Origin: an uncultured Oscillospiraceae bacterium
GTDB lineage: Bacteria > Bacillota > Clostridia > Oscillospirales > Acutalibacteraceae
Direction: 5' to 3'
Assembly: GCA_958366985.1 (NCBI GenBank)
Contig: CATXDC010000011.1
Location: forward strand, 1 to 64,000
DNA: 64,000 nt
Below, piece after piece: positions 1-7,947 of this stretch; the stretch's first letter is position 1; every line of letters starts with the position of its first letter. A model generated the notes under the pieces. The model ran no database searches, was not told the origin of the DNA, and saw only the letters and a program-made list of their open reading frames with translations. Both the position numbers and the translations under genes were made by a program.

Positions 1-9
1 GCGGTTGTT

Positions 10-33
10 AAGTTCTCGTCATGACGAGAACTT
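10..33. terminator. Perfect 24-nt palindrome at the left edge, terminator-like
   Basis: The half-site AAGTTCTCGTCA is followed at once by its exact reverse complement, and the outer bases GCGG (1-4) and CCGC (36-39) can extend the stem. As RNA it folds to a stem of about 10 bp with a CATG loop followed by TTTT, so it may terminate a gene lying left of the window. A dyad operator is the alternative. Confidence 0.45.
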
Positions 34-51
34 TTCCGCTAAAGCATTAAT

Positions 52-83
52 AAAAAGGCCGAAGCTTTTGCTTCGGCTTTTTT
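52..83. terminator. Bidirectional intrinsic terminator
   Basis: GCCGAAGC, loop TTTT, GCTTCGGC, with A-rich sequence on the left and a T-run on the right. It lies just downstream of the stop codon of the minus-strand lipoprotein gene and can also stop plus-strand transcription. Confidence 0.8.
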
Positions 84-84
84 G

Positions 85-729
85 TTATTCTGCTGTTGCT
101 GTTTCGGTGCTACCATTTAATGCATCATCAACAGCTGATAAAATTGTTTCTGCCGTGCTCTTAAGACCGCCTAAAAAAGCATCATTAAACGCACTGTCAA
201 CCTGGACTTTCCAGCCGTCATCTTCCTTTACAACGGTTATATCAACTTCATTTGTCACTGTACCTACGCTTTCATTTGAAAGGCACTGAATAAACAAAGA
301 GTCAGCCTGATTTCCCTCAGACGATGGCTGTGTAGCACCGAATATAGCGGAAATGCTGTTTTGCAGATTCTGCGAAAAGTAATTTTTCATAACAGCGGTC
401 ATATCAACAGATGTAACCTTAGTTTTAACCTTTGCAGTGTTTTCATCAACCTGCTCCGTTGATATGATTTCATAATCAAGCTTTTTCCCGATTTCTTTAA
501 GAACGGCATCTGTATTCGTTACCTGAGCCTTTTCGGTTATAAAAGCCTTTGTTTCTGTCAAATCAACATACTTTTCAGCCTTTTCCAAATCCTGCTCTTT
601 AATTGCATCAAACATGCCCTCAACTGCCGCTTGAGGACTGTTTGCCGAACCACAGGCTGAAAATCCCATAGTCAGCACTAAAGCAGCAAGCACCGCTGCT
701 ATAATTTTAGTTGCTCTCTTCATTCCCAT
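85..729 (-). CDS. Putative lipoprotein, DUF4878/DUF5105-like
   Basis: A 214-aa secreted lipoprotein of unknown role. The N-terminus is a lipoprotein signal peptide: basic residues K4-K8, a hydrophobic stretch to about residue 23, and Cys26 in the lipobox-like FSAC as the expected lipidation site. The mature part starts with 'SPQAAVEGMFDAIKEQDLEKAEKYVDL', a helical opening typical of NTF2-like DUF4878/DUF5105 lipoproteins of Firmicutes, then alternates charged strands. The C-terminus is rich in Ala, Thr and Glu. An AAGGAAG ribosome site precedes the chosen start. It follows the zinc-ribbon gene by 14 bases, so the two are probably co-transcribed, and a terminator follows its stop. The lipoprotein nature is well supported; the family name is from memory of the motif. 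Confidence 0.75.
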   Translation of the reverse strand: MGMKRATKIIAAVLAALVLTMGFSACGSANSPQAAVEGMFDAIKEQDLEKAEKYVDLTETKAFITEKAQVTNTDAVLKEIGKKLDYEIISTEQVDENTAKVKTKVTSVDMTAVMKNYFSQNLQNSISAIFGATQPSSEGNQADSLFIQCLSNESVGTVTNEVDITVVKEDDGWKVQVDSAFNDAFLGGLKSTAETILSAVDDALNGSTETATAE

Positions 730-743
730 ACTTCTTCCTTTTC

Positions 744-971
744 TTATTTATTTTTCCTTTTTCCCAACGATTTGAATTTGTCGATGAGAGGCTGGAATTT
801 TGCAATAATTTTATCGAGCTTTTCATACTCTTCAGCAGCTTTTTTCTCATCTTCATCGAGCTGCTTTTCCATATTATATGTCATGAGATTGGTTCCGCAG
901 TTTTTGCAGACCGGACCCCAGTCAAAAGGAGATATTTTTACTCCGCATTTAGGACATTTTGCCATTCTCAC
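744..971 (-). CDS. Small zinc-ribbon protein
   Basis: A 75-aa protein with two Cys pairs, CPKCG and CKNCG, about 17 residues apart, which form a classic zinc ribbon. A charged, Lys/Glu-rich helical tail follows (about residues 33-75). The tail suggests a coiled coil or an interaction helix, and no catalytic domain is present. The gene starts with GTG overlapping the TGA of the upstream GPH symporter (GTGA), which implies translational coupling. An ATG two codons downstream is an equally possible start. Function unknown. Confidence 0.75.
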   Translation of the reverse strand: MRMAKCPKCGVKISPFDWGPVCKNCGTNLMTYNMEKQLDEDEKKAAEEYEKLDKIIAKFQPLIDKFKSLGKRKNK

Positions 972-2434
972 TCACCGGCCTTTCCATCATTTTCTGACTG
1001 AACAACAGCAACACGCCTTGCATCAAGGTCATCACGAATTTTCTTTAATTTGTCACCTACCAGATCATATGCCAGATAGGGAATTATTCCGAGAAGTCCG
1101 AGAACAGCCGGAATTATGGTGAAGAACGCCCAAATCCATGCCTTTGTTGCATCGGACTGAGGAACATGGTCAACACCCTGTACAATTACGTAGCCCACAA
1201 AGCTTGCTCCTAAAAGAGCTGTTCCGATAGATTTCTGAATGGAGCCGGAAAGCTTTCCTACAAAGGTAAGCACTGAAAATGCCATGCCTTCGTTGCGCTT
1301 GCCTGTTTTCCACTCCATATAATCGACTGTATCGGCAATCATTTCAGTGGGCACAACCATTCTTATTGCGCTTACTATACCTGTAAGTGCACCCTGAAGT
1401 GCCAGAACAGGCGCTATAACCCACATATTTGAAGCAAATTTTATACCAACAAAATATACCGCTATGGGTATTGCGGCAGTATAAAGACTGGTCAGAATCA
1501 TGATCTGACGGTTATCCCAGCGCTTTTTGAAATATGGAATCATAAGATATGATATGAATCCTACAACGGTTCCCGGTATACCTATAAACAGCGATACCGT
1601 GGCTGAACCGAGAACATCTATATAATAGTAAGTGGAGAAAATACCACCTATTCCTCCAAGTGCACCTAAGACGTTTGAAAGGATTATCATAAGAAGCGGC
1701 TTGTTTTTAAACAGAAAACGCATGCTGTCGGAAAATTTCGGTTCGTCAGAAAGGCTTACAACTCTTTCCTTTACGAAAATTCCCGCAAGAGAGAAAATCG
1801 CCATACCGACAATTGAAACAACCAAGCCCATTATAAAGAACATGGTGTGGAGCGGAACATCAATTTTGCCATCTTTTGCAAGGTCAATAAGCGGAGAAAT
1901 GACAATTCCGGGAAGTCCGCCTAATATACTTGAAATGAATCTTGCAGAAGTAATTGCCGCAGTACGCTCTTTGGGGTTTGGCGAAATACTTGCAGAAAGT
2001 CCCCAGAAAGGAACGTCACCGATTGTATAGAAAAGCTCCCAGATTATGTAAGAGACATACATATAAACTATTCTTTTTATTGAATTAACAGGTTCATCTG
2101 CAAGCAGCTCCGGACCTGAAAAAAGCATTACAGTGGCAAGAGCAAGAGGTATAGGCACAATCAAAAGCCAGGGCCTGAGCTTTCCGAATCTTGTTCTTGT
2201 ACGGTCAATAATAGAGCCCATGAGCGGATCGTTTATTGTATCCCAGATACCTACAACAAATATCATAAAGGATACAGCTTCAGGAGCAATTTTAAAAACG
2301 CTTACAAAAAAGTACACAAGCCACGATGACATAAAAGTGTAGCTCATGCACTGTCCGCCGTTTGCAAAACCGTAAATCAGAGTCTCCTTCACTCCTACAA
2401 ATCTGCGGTTTTGCAGGGTATTTGCATTATCCAT
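968..2434 (-). CDS. GPH-family sugar:cation symporter (MFS)
   Basis: A 488-aa polytopic membrane protein with about 12 hydrophobic segments. It belongs to the glycoside-pentoside-hexuronide:cation symporter family. Family features visible are the NDP motif at 68-70, followed by a short helix and 'DRTRTRFGKLRPWLL' in the first cytoplasmic loop (77-91), which is the GPH equivalent of the MFS loop 2-3 signature. The substrate cannot be read from sequence. The start has an ideal site, GAGGAGGT six bases upstream. It lies downstream of an FGGY kinase on the same strand, which suggests import of a sugar or sugar-like compound that is then phosphorylated. A gap of about 160 bp separates it from the next upstream gene, so it probably has its own promoter. 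Confidence 0.88.
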   Translation of the reverse strand: MDNANTLQNRRFVGVKETLIYGFANGGQCMSYTFMSSWLVYFFVSVFKIAPEAVSFMIFVVGIWDTINDPLMGSIIDRTRTRFGKLRPWLLIVPIPLALATVMLFSGPELLADEPVNSIKRIVYMYVSYIIWELFYTIGDVPFWGLSASISPNPKERTAAITSARFISSILGGLPGIVISPLIDLAKDGKIDVPLHTMFFIMGLVVSIVGMAIFSLAGIFVKERVVSLSDEPKFSDSMRFLFKNKPLLMIILSNVLGALGGIGGIFSTYYYIDVLGSATVSLFIGIPGTVVGFISYLMIPYFKKRWDNRQIMILTSLYTAAIPIAVYFVGIKFASNMWVIAPVLALQGALTGIVSAIRMVVPTEMIADTVDYMEWKTGKRNEGMAFSVLTFVGKLSGSIQKSIGTALLGASFVGYVIVQGVDHVPQSDATKAWIWAFFTIIPAVLGLLGIIPYLAYDLVGDKLKKIRDDLDARRVAVVQSENDGKAGE

Positions 2435-2597
2435 AGTAATACCTCCTCAATGGTCCTTACCTTAGATAATATAACACCGGCACTGTAAAACTTCAACATA
2501 TTTGATAGTTTAACACGACATTTTCTGCATTTTATTCATAAAAATATATAACCTTTTGCACAAATTAACATATAAAAATTGCGTATAAAGAAACAAG

Positions 2598-3599
2598 TCA
2601 AATTTCAATTGTGCAAATCAAACCGAAGTGATCTGATATACTTCTGCCGTCAAATTTTTCCGCTGCTGTAACTCGGCAATTTTCTTCCGAGCTCTTCTCA
2701 ATTCCTCTCACAAAGAAATGGTCAATATTTCTTTCCGGCATTTCATCCTCGGCATCCAGCTGATGATAGAGGCTCTTCTGCTTTATCTTTGTTTCATCAA
2801 CATAATATTTCTGTAAATTGGTATTAAACCGTGGATCCCAAGTGCGTATTCCATCATCAGTGGGGACAAGACGTCTGTATCCTTTTTCTGTGAGATAAGT
2901 GAGCTCATTCCAGTCAGCTTCAGCGTTAAAATCTCCGCCGACAACTATTGGTGTTTCAGGACTTACCTCAGTTTCAAGCCAGCCGCAAAGCCTTTCGGCC
3001 TCTTTGAGCTTTACTTCATTTACTTTAAGCAGTCTTTCTTTCGCTGCGGATATTTCGCTTTTATCAAATTTCCACTTTTTACAAAGTGCATTGAGCTTTT
3101 CGAAATTTTCTTCACTTACTTTCGGTGCGGCTATCCAGTGAGTGCAGCAAAGATAAACCTCTTTATCCTCTACTGTAATTTTACCCAGCACGCCCTGAGT
3201 AAGATTATCAAAATGGAAAGAAAAATAGTTTCCGCAATATCCCTTTCCGCCTAGATGATGACTTGAACAAAATTGCAGATTAAGATTTTTCTTTGCAAGT
3301 ATCACATCACCCTCACGGAGATTTACGGGAAAACCCAAACCAAAAGCTCTGACCCCTGCAACACCCATATGTCCGATCCAGTCGTATCCAAGCTCATTTG
3401 ACATACGCTTTGCATATTTAAACATGGGATTTACTTCGTTGAGAAAAATCACATCGGGGTCAAGATTTTTAATCTCACTGCAAAGGCCCTTATACCGAGT
3501 TTCCCTCTCCTGAGGAGTTTCGTATTCTTCAAGTTTTATCAGCCCATTATATCGGAACCCACTCCAAACATTCAAGGTGAAAATCTTTAATTTTGTCAT
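2598..3599 (-). CDS. Endonuclease/exonuclease/phosphatase family hydrolase, cytoplasmic
   Basis: A 333-aa protein of the DNase I-like metal-dependent phosphohydrolase fold. The ordered catalytic motifs are intact: Asn10 (LNVWSG), Glu55 (FLNEV) for the metal, His154 (CCTHW), GGDFN at 221-225, NIDHFF at 291-296 and SDHFG at 322-326. There is no signal peptide, so it acts in the cytoplasm. The family includes sphingomyelinases, inositol phosphatases and nucleases, so the substrate is open; in this context a phosphorylated metabolite is plausible but unproven. It sits between the FGGY kinase and the GPH symporter on the same strand. A terminator in the gap to the kinase suggests it is transcribed separately from the kinase. 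Confidence 0.85.
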   Translation of the reverse strand: MTKLKIFTLNVWSGFRYNGLIKLEEYETPQERETRYKGLCSEIKNLDPDVIFLNEVNPMFKYAKRMSNELGYDWIGHMGVAGVRAFGLGFPVNLREGDVILAKKNLNLQFCSSHHLGGKGYCGNYFSFHFDNLTQGVLGKITVEDKEVYLCCTHWIAAPKVSEENFEKLNALCKKWKFDKSEISAAKERLLKVNEVKLKEAERLCGWLETEVSPETPIVVGGDFNAEADWNELTYLTEKGYRRLVPTDDGIRTWDPRFNTNLQKYYVDETKIKQKSLYHQLDAEDEMPERNIDHFFVRGIEKSSEENCRVTAAEKFDGRSISDHFGLICTIEI

Positions 3600-3620
3600 G
3601 TCATCCCGCCTTTCATAAAC

Positions 3621-3648
3621 AAAAACGGGACCGTTTTTTACAGTCCCG
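3621..3648 (-). terminator. Intrinsic terminator after the FGGY kinase
   Basis: On the minus strand CGGGAC, a loop, GTCCCG and then TTTTT, 17 bases past the kinase stop codon. Confidence 0.7.
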
Positions 3649-3664
3649 CAATATTTTATTATAC

Positions 3665-5266
3665 TCAGCCGTTCATCTGGGCGAAGTTCTTCTTGTTGGT
3701 CTTATAAAGAACTTTATATGTTTCAAATCCTTTATCGTAGGCTGCCTTGTTTGCCGGGTTTGGCTCAAAGCACTTGCAGGGCTTTACAAGCTTTCCTGCC
3801 TGAGAAATGTTATCAATAATTCCAAGTCCTACGGCTACAACAACGGCAGCTCCCACGGAACCTACATTCTGAGGACTGTCAACAGTTTCAACCTTGCGGC
3901 CTATGCAGTCGGCAAGAATCTGACTTGTAACGTCGGAAAGAGCTCCGCCGCCCACAAATCTTACAGGATTGGATGTTGAAACCTTTTTATCCTGAGTTTC
4001 AAGAAGCCAGCGCATATGATATGCAACGCCCTCAAGCACAGAGCGGATAAGTTCTGTTTTACCTGTATCAAGGCTTATGTTGAAGAACATTCCTCTTGAG
4101 TTGGGATCCTCGAAGGGACAGCGGTTACCATGAAGCCAGGGAGTAAATATTACTCCGTTAGAACCTGCCGGAACAGTCTTTATAACATCTGTCATATAGT
4201 CATAGAGACTTGTGTAGACAACTTCTGGAGACTCTGCGACGTGAGTCTTTTTAAGATAAATACCGATTTCGTCAAGGGCAAGGTGATCTTTAACCCACTC
4301 AAGACATTTACCGGCTGTTTCGAGCTCTGCGAAATAATTGAATTTGCCTTCATCTGCGCCTACAACAGCAGCTATCATGGCGCTTGCGTCAACAACGCTC
4401 TTATCAACAACAGTTGACACCCAGCCTGATGTACCTGAATAAATATGTGTATCGCCTACATTTACGGAACCTGCACCGACACCGATAAGTGAAGCATCTC
4501 CGCCGCCGCCGAAAACAGCGGTTCCTGGTGCAAGACCGATTTCTGCGGCTGCCTTTTCTGTAACGCCGCCTACTTTATCCGTTGATTTTACTATCTTTGC
4601 AAGATGATCTGTATTTACGCCCAGCATTTTGCAGATTTCGGGACTCCAGTCCTCTTTGCCCTTACGTATATCATAGAGAAGGCTTGCAAAAGCTGAATCC
4701 TGAGTCATTATAAACTCACCGGTGAGCTTACATATAAGATATTCTTTAACATCCAGCCATTTATAAACACGGCGGAAATTCTCCGGCTCATGAGCCTCTA
4801 CCCATTTGTACTTCCATACCGGGTCTTTTACGCTTGCCGCAACAGCACCTGTTATTCTAAGAGATTTAAGCAGTTTAAATACGTTTGCCCCTGCAATCTG
4901 GAAACCGTGTGCCATGCCTTTCTGAAGTTCTTCACGTGCACGCTGATCCATATAGCTCATAGCTCTTCTCACAGGCTCGCCGTTTTTGTCAACAAGTACA
5001 AGTCCCTGCATCTGTGAGCAGAAAGATACACCTTTGATTTCTTCCGGTGCAACTCCTGCTTTCGCAATTACCTCTTTTGTAGTTGAGCACATTGCGCTCC
5101 ACCACTGTGCAGGATCCTGTTCTGCTCCGCCCTCAGGCAATACAAAGAGCTCATACCCTTCCATTGCGGAAGCGACAATTTTAATCGTATCCGTAATTTC
5201 AAAAAGACATGTTTTAACCCCTGTTGTTCCTACGTCGTAAGCCATAACAAGTGTTGGCTTATTCAT
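3665..5266 (-). CDS. FGGY-family carbohydrate kinase
   Basis: A 533-aa ATP-dependent sugar or polyol kinase of the ASKHA fold, somewhat longer than a typical xylulokinase (about 490-510 aa). The N-terminal phosphate loop is 'YDVGTTGVKT' with Asp11. The catalytic base region GGGGD has Asp257, and the second ATPase domain carries GGGALS. The substrate is not fixed by sequence: xylulose-, ribulose- and fuculose-type substrates are all possible. A good Shine-Dalgarno site (GGGGGAA) precedes the ATG. It lies beside a TetR gene and divergent from an aminotransferase/aldolase pair, so it may phosphorylate the substrate that the class II aldolase later cleaves. That link is inferred from position only. 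Confidence 0.88.
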   Translation of the reverse strand: MNKPTLVMAYDVGTTGVKTCLFEITDTIKIVASAMEGYELFVLPEGGAEQDPAQWWSAMCSTTKEVIAKAGVAPEEIKGVSFCSQMQGLVLVDKNGEPVRRAMSYMDQRAREELQKGMAHGFQIAGANVFKLLKSLRITGAVAASVKDPVWKYKWVEAHEPENFRRVYKWLDVKEYLICKLTGEFIMTQDSAFASLLYDIRKGKEDWSPEICKMLGVNTDHLAKIVKSTDKVGGVTEKAAAEIGLAPGTAVFGGGGDASLIGVGAGSVNVGDTHIYSGTSGWVSTVVDKSVVDASAMIAAVVGADEGKFNYFAELETAGKCLEWVKDHLALDEIGIYLKKTHVAESPEVVYTSLYDYMTDVIKTVPAGSNGVIFTPWLHGNRCPFEDPNSRGMFFNISLDTGKTELIRSVLEGVAYHMRWLLETQDKKVSTSNPVRFVGGGALSDVTSQILADCIGRKVETVDSPQNVGSVGAAVVVAVGLGIIDNISQAGKLVKPCKCFEPNPANKAAYDKGFETYKVLYKTNKKNFAQMNG

Positions 5267-5446
5267 ACACTGTATTCCCCCTGTAACTTTATAGTGTCCG
5301 CTGAAACAATCACATTTTACACCGTTTAAACAAACCGAACTCGCAAAATAAATTTATATGTGACCTGTTTCAGCCTCGGACCTGAAATAACCCGCTTTTA
5401 ATTCATCCGCATTAAGTTTCAAACACCCTGAATAATGCGCTGTTAT

Positions 5447-6121
5447 TTATTTACTTTTTTGAGGCGCAAAGGCCGATTTAATGAATTTAATCATTTCATC
5501 CGTAACAAAATCGTCTCTGTCAAATATATCTTCGCCTGCAAAAACCTTGAAACGCTCCGAATAATAATCACAGGCATATGTAAACTGCAAAGACATGAGA
5601 AGGTTATCAAGAAGAAAGGCTCCCATTTCAGGACTTAAATCCTTGCGTATCTCTCCTGACTGCTGTCCCTTTCTTATAAGCTCCGCATAAAGCTTTGCCG
5701 AAACAGACTCCATATCCCTCGACAGAGAGCTTAGCATTTCAGAACTGCTCTCACCTGTCATGCCGTTATAGAGCTTTAATAAAACATTGTATTCTCTCGA
5801 AGTTTTCTGAATGGCTTTTATGACATCACGAAGCTTTAAAAGAATATCCTCATCGGTTCCTGCCACCTCATAGAGTATGGCTTTAAGTTTATCTATACCA
5901 ACTCTTACAGTTGTAAGATACAGATCCTGCTTCGTATCAAAATATTTATAAAGAGAACCTACGCTTACCTGCGCTTTTTTCGCAATTACATTTATATTTG
6001 TTCCCTCAAAACCTCTGTTGGCAAACTCTTCTGTTGCTACATCCAGTATCCTCTGACGCTTTTCAGGGGGAATATTGTCGAAAGTACTTTTATGATAACA
6101 GATGGATTCTTCTGATTTCAT
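5447..6121 (-). CDS. TetR/AcrR-family transcriptional regulator
   Basis: A 224-aa protein with an N-terminal TetR helix-turn-helix: 'RQRILDVATEEFANRGF', then 'INVIAKKAQVSVGSLYKYFDTKQDLY' (about residues 22-69). The C-terminal helical ligand-binding part has no recognisable subclass. The start at 6121 is preferred over an in-frame ATG 45 bases upstream, because GGAGGA lies seven bases before it and the upstream ATG lacks a ribosome site. It is divergent from the aminotransferase gene and very likely controls the aminotransferase/aldolase pair, perhaps also the kinase downstream of it on the same strand. The inducer is unknown. Confidence 0.88.
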   Translation of the reverse strand: MKSEESICYHKSTFDNIPPEKRQRILDVATEEFANRGFEGTNINVIAKKAQVSVGSLYKYFDTKQDLYLTTVRVGIDKLKAILYEVAGTDEDILLKLRDVIKAIQKTSREYNVLLKLYNGMTGESSSEMLSSLSRDMESVSAKLYAELIRKGQQSGEIRKDLSPEMGAFLLDNLLMSLQFTYACDYYSERFKVFAGEDIFDRDDFVTDEMIKFIKSAFAPQKSK

Positions 6122-6206
6122 CGGTAAATCCTCCGGTGATTTAATACTTAATTTTATGGCGAACATTCGCTTTTTACTATAAAAAACACGGTATTATATA
6201 CCTTAG

Positions 6207-6232
6207 CACTCAAAATATGAGCGCTCACTCAC
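6207..6232. promoter_or_regulatory. Candidate TetR operator in the divergent intergenic region
   Basis: The perfect 10-nt palindrome TGAGCGCTCA (6218-6227) is flanked by further CACTCA/TGAGTG half-site-like words (GCACTCA on the left, CTCAC on the right). It lies between the TetR start and the aminotransferase start, where a TetR-family regulator would bind. No binding evidence exists in the sequence beyond the dyad. Confidence 0.45.
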
Positions 6233-6415
6233 TTTTATATTGTAATTTTATCACAAAGAATTCCTTTTGCAAATATCAATTCCTACAAATTTTCAAAAAT
6301 ATTCTTATAGTGTTTGACTTAAAAAATTTATATGATATACTAAGGGTGAGCAGAAATTCACCTTACGGGGAGAATTTCAAAACTTATTTTATCGAAACAG
6401 GAGGATGTCAGCAAA

Positions 6416-7888
6416 ATGGATAACAGATTTGCAATTACAAATTACCATGACGCAGCAGCTGTTACAAAACAGCTTGATGAGCTTATCAGCAAGCCCATCT
6501 ACACCATTAAGCCCGACGTACTTGCCAAGTATGAAAAAGAATACTATGACGTTAAGTGCGCAAAATCAAAGGTTATGATCGAAGAGGCTCGTCAGGTTAT
6601 TCCCGGCGGCGTTCAGCACAACCTTGCTTTCAACTATCCCTTCCCCCTTGTATTTACAAAGGCTTTGGGAGCAAAACTCTATGACATCGATGGCAACGAG
6701 TATTATGACTTCCTGCAGGCAGGCGGTCCCACCGTCCTCGGCAGCAACGATCCCGTTGTTCGTGAAAAGGTTATCGAGCTCCTCAATGAGTGCGGTCCTT
6801 CAACAGGTCTTTTCCACGAGTATGAGTACAAACTCGCTAAGAAGATTGTTGATTCTTTCGAGTCTGTTGATATGTTCAGAATGCTCGGTTCAGGTACTGA
6901 GGCATGTATGGCTGCTGCTCGTGTAGCACGTCTTGCAACAAAGAAAAAGTATATCCTTAAAATGGGCGGAGCTTACCACGGCTGGAGCGATCAGCTCGCT
7001 TACGGTATCCGTGCCCCGGGAACAAAGTTCACTCAGGCAAACGGTGTTCCGCTTTACATATTCAGAGATACTCAGGAGTTCTTCCCCAATGACCTGAATG
7101 ACCTTGAGAGAAAGCTCAAGATCAACCAGTTCAGAGGCGGCACAGCTGCTGTTTTCATCGAGCCTGTCGGTCCTGAAAGCGGTACTCGTCCTCTTGATAA
7201 GGACTTCAACAAGAACGTTGAGAAGCTTTGCCGCAAGTACGGCGCTCTCCTCGTATTCGATGAGGTTGTTACAGGTTTCCGTATCGGTATGGCTGGTGCT
7301 CAGGGCTACTTCGGAGTTTCTCCTGACCTTACAGTATTCGGTAAAGTTATCGCCGGCGGATATCCCGGAGCAGGCGGACTCGGCGGTAAGAGAGAGTACA
7401 TGAAGTTCCTCGGCGCAGGTCTTCAGGGCTCCAAGACAAAGAAGGCTCTTGTTGGCGGTACAATGGCTGCTAACCCCCTCAGCTGCGTTGCAGGTTACTA
7501 CACTCTTGAAGAAATCGAGAAGAGAAACGCTTGCCAGGTTGCAGGTAAAATGGGTGACCGCATCACAGAAGGTCTTCAGAAGCTCATCAAGAAGCATGGT
7601 CTTCCCTTCGTTGCATTCAACCAGGGCTCAATCTGCCACCTCGAAACAGTTGGTACAATGCACTTCTCAGTTAACTGGAAGAAACCCTGGACTATCCCCG
7701 GAGTTCTTTCAGCAACAAACGAAAGAAAGAAAGAGATGGAGCACATGGGCGCTGCTTACATGGCAGAAGGCCTCGTAACTCTTGCAGGAAGCAGACTTTA
7801 CACAAGCGCTGCCTACACTGAGGAAATGATCGACGACGCTCTTTCACGTTTCGACAGAGTATTCGAAAACGTTGCTATTAAGGAATAA
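6416..7888 (+). CDS. Class III PLP-dependent aminotransferase (glutamate-1-semialdehyde aminomutase-like)
   Basis: A 490-aa fold-type I PLP enzyme. 'GSGTEACMAAARVARL' (about 158-173) is the phosphate-binding region, 'FDEVVTGFR' (281-289) carries the PLP-ring Asp282, and Lys310 in 'VFGKVIAGG' is the Schiff-base lysine. These features match the glutamate-1-semialdehyde aminomutase/omega-aminotransferase branch. The protein is longer than HemL (about 430 aa), with an extra N-terminal segment of about 50 residues, and no haem genes lie nearby, so a catabolic transaminase or aminomutase is more likely. It is the first gene of a pair with the class II aldolase and is probably controlled by the divergent TetR. 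The codon usage looks more selected (many GGC, CTC, AAG) than in the neighbours, which suggests high expression. Confidence 0.87.
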   Translation: MDNRFAITNYHDAAAVTKQLDELISKPIYTIKPDVLAKYEKEYYDVKCAKSKVMIEEARQVIPGGVQHNLAFNYPFPLVFTKALGAKLYDIDGNEYYDFLQAGGPTVLGSNDPVVREKVIELLNECGPSTGLFHEYEYKLAKKIVDSFESVDMFRMLGSGTEACMAAARVARLATKKKYILKMGGAYHGWSDQLAYGIRAPGTKFTQANGVPLYIFRDTQEFFPNDLNDLERKLKINQFRGGTAAVFIEPVGPESGTRPLDKDFNKNVEKLCRKYGALLVFDEVVTGFRIGMAGAQGYFGVSPDLTVFGKVIAGGYPGAGGLGGKREYMKFLGAGLQGSKTKKALVGGTMAANPLSCVAGYYTLEEIEKRNACQVAGKMGDRITEGLQKLIKKHGLPFVAFNQGSICHLETVGTMHFSVNWKKPWTIPGVLSATNERKKEMEHMGAAYMAEGLVTLAGSRLYTSAAYTEEMIDDALSRFDRVFENVAIKE

Positions 7889-7947
7889 TTCCTTTCAAAC
7901 AGGCAGGAGGCTTTCCGCCTCTTGCCTATTTTTTAATAAGGAGGTAA

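Noticed and set aside
6890..7597. A 235-aa minus-strand ORF inside the aminotransferase gene
   Set aside because: It lies wholly opposite a strongly supported PLP enzyme with codon bias on the plus strand; no ribosome site or family motif.
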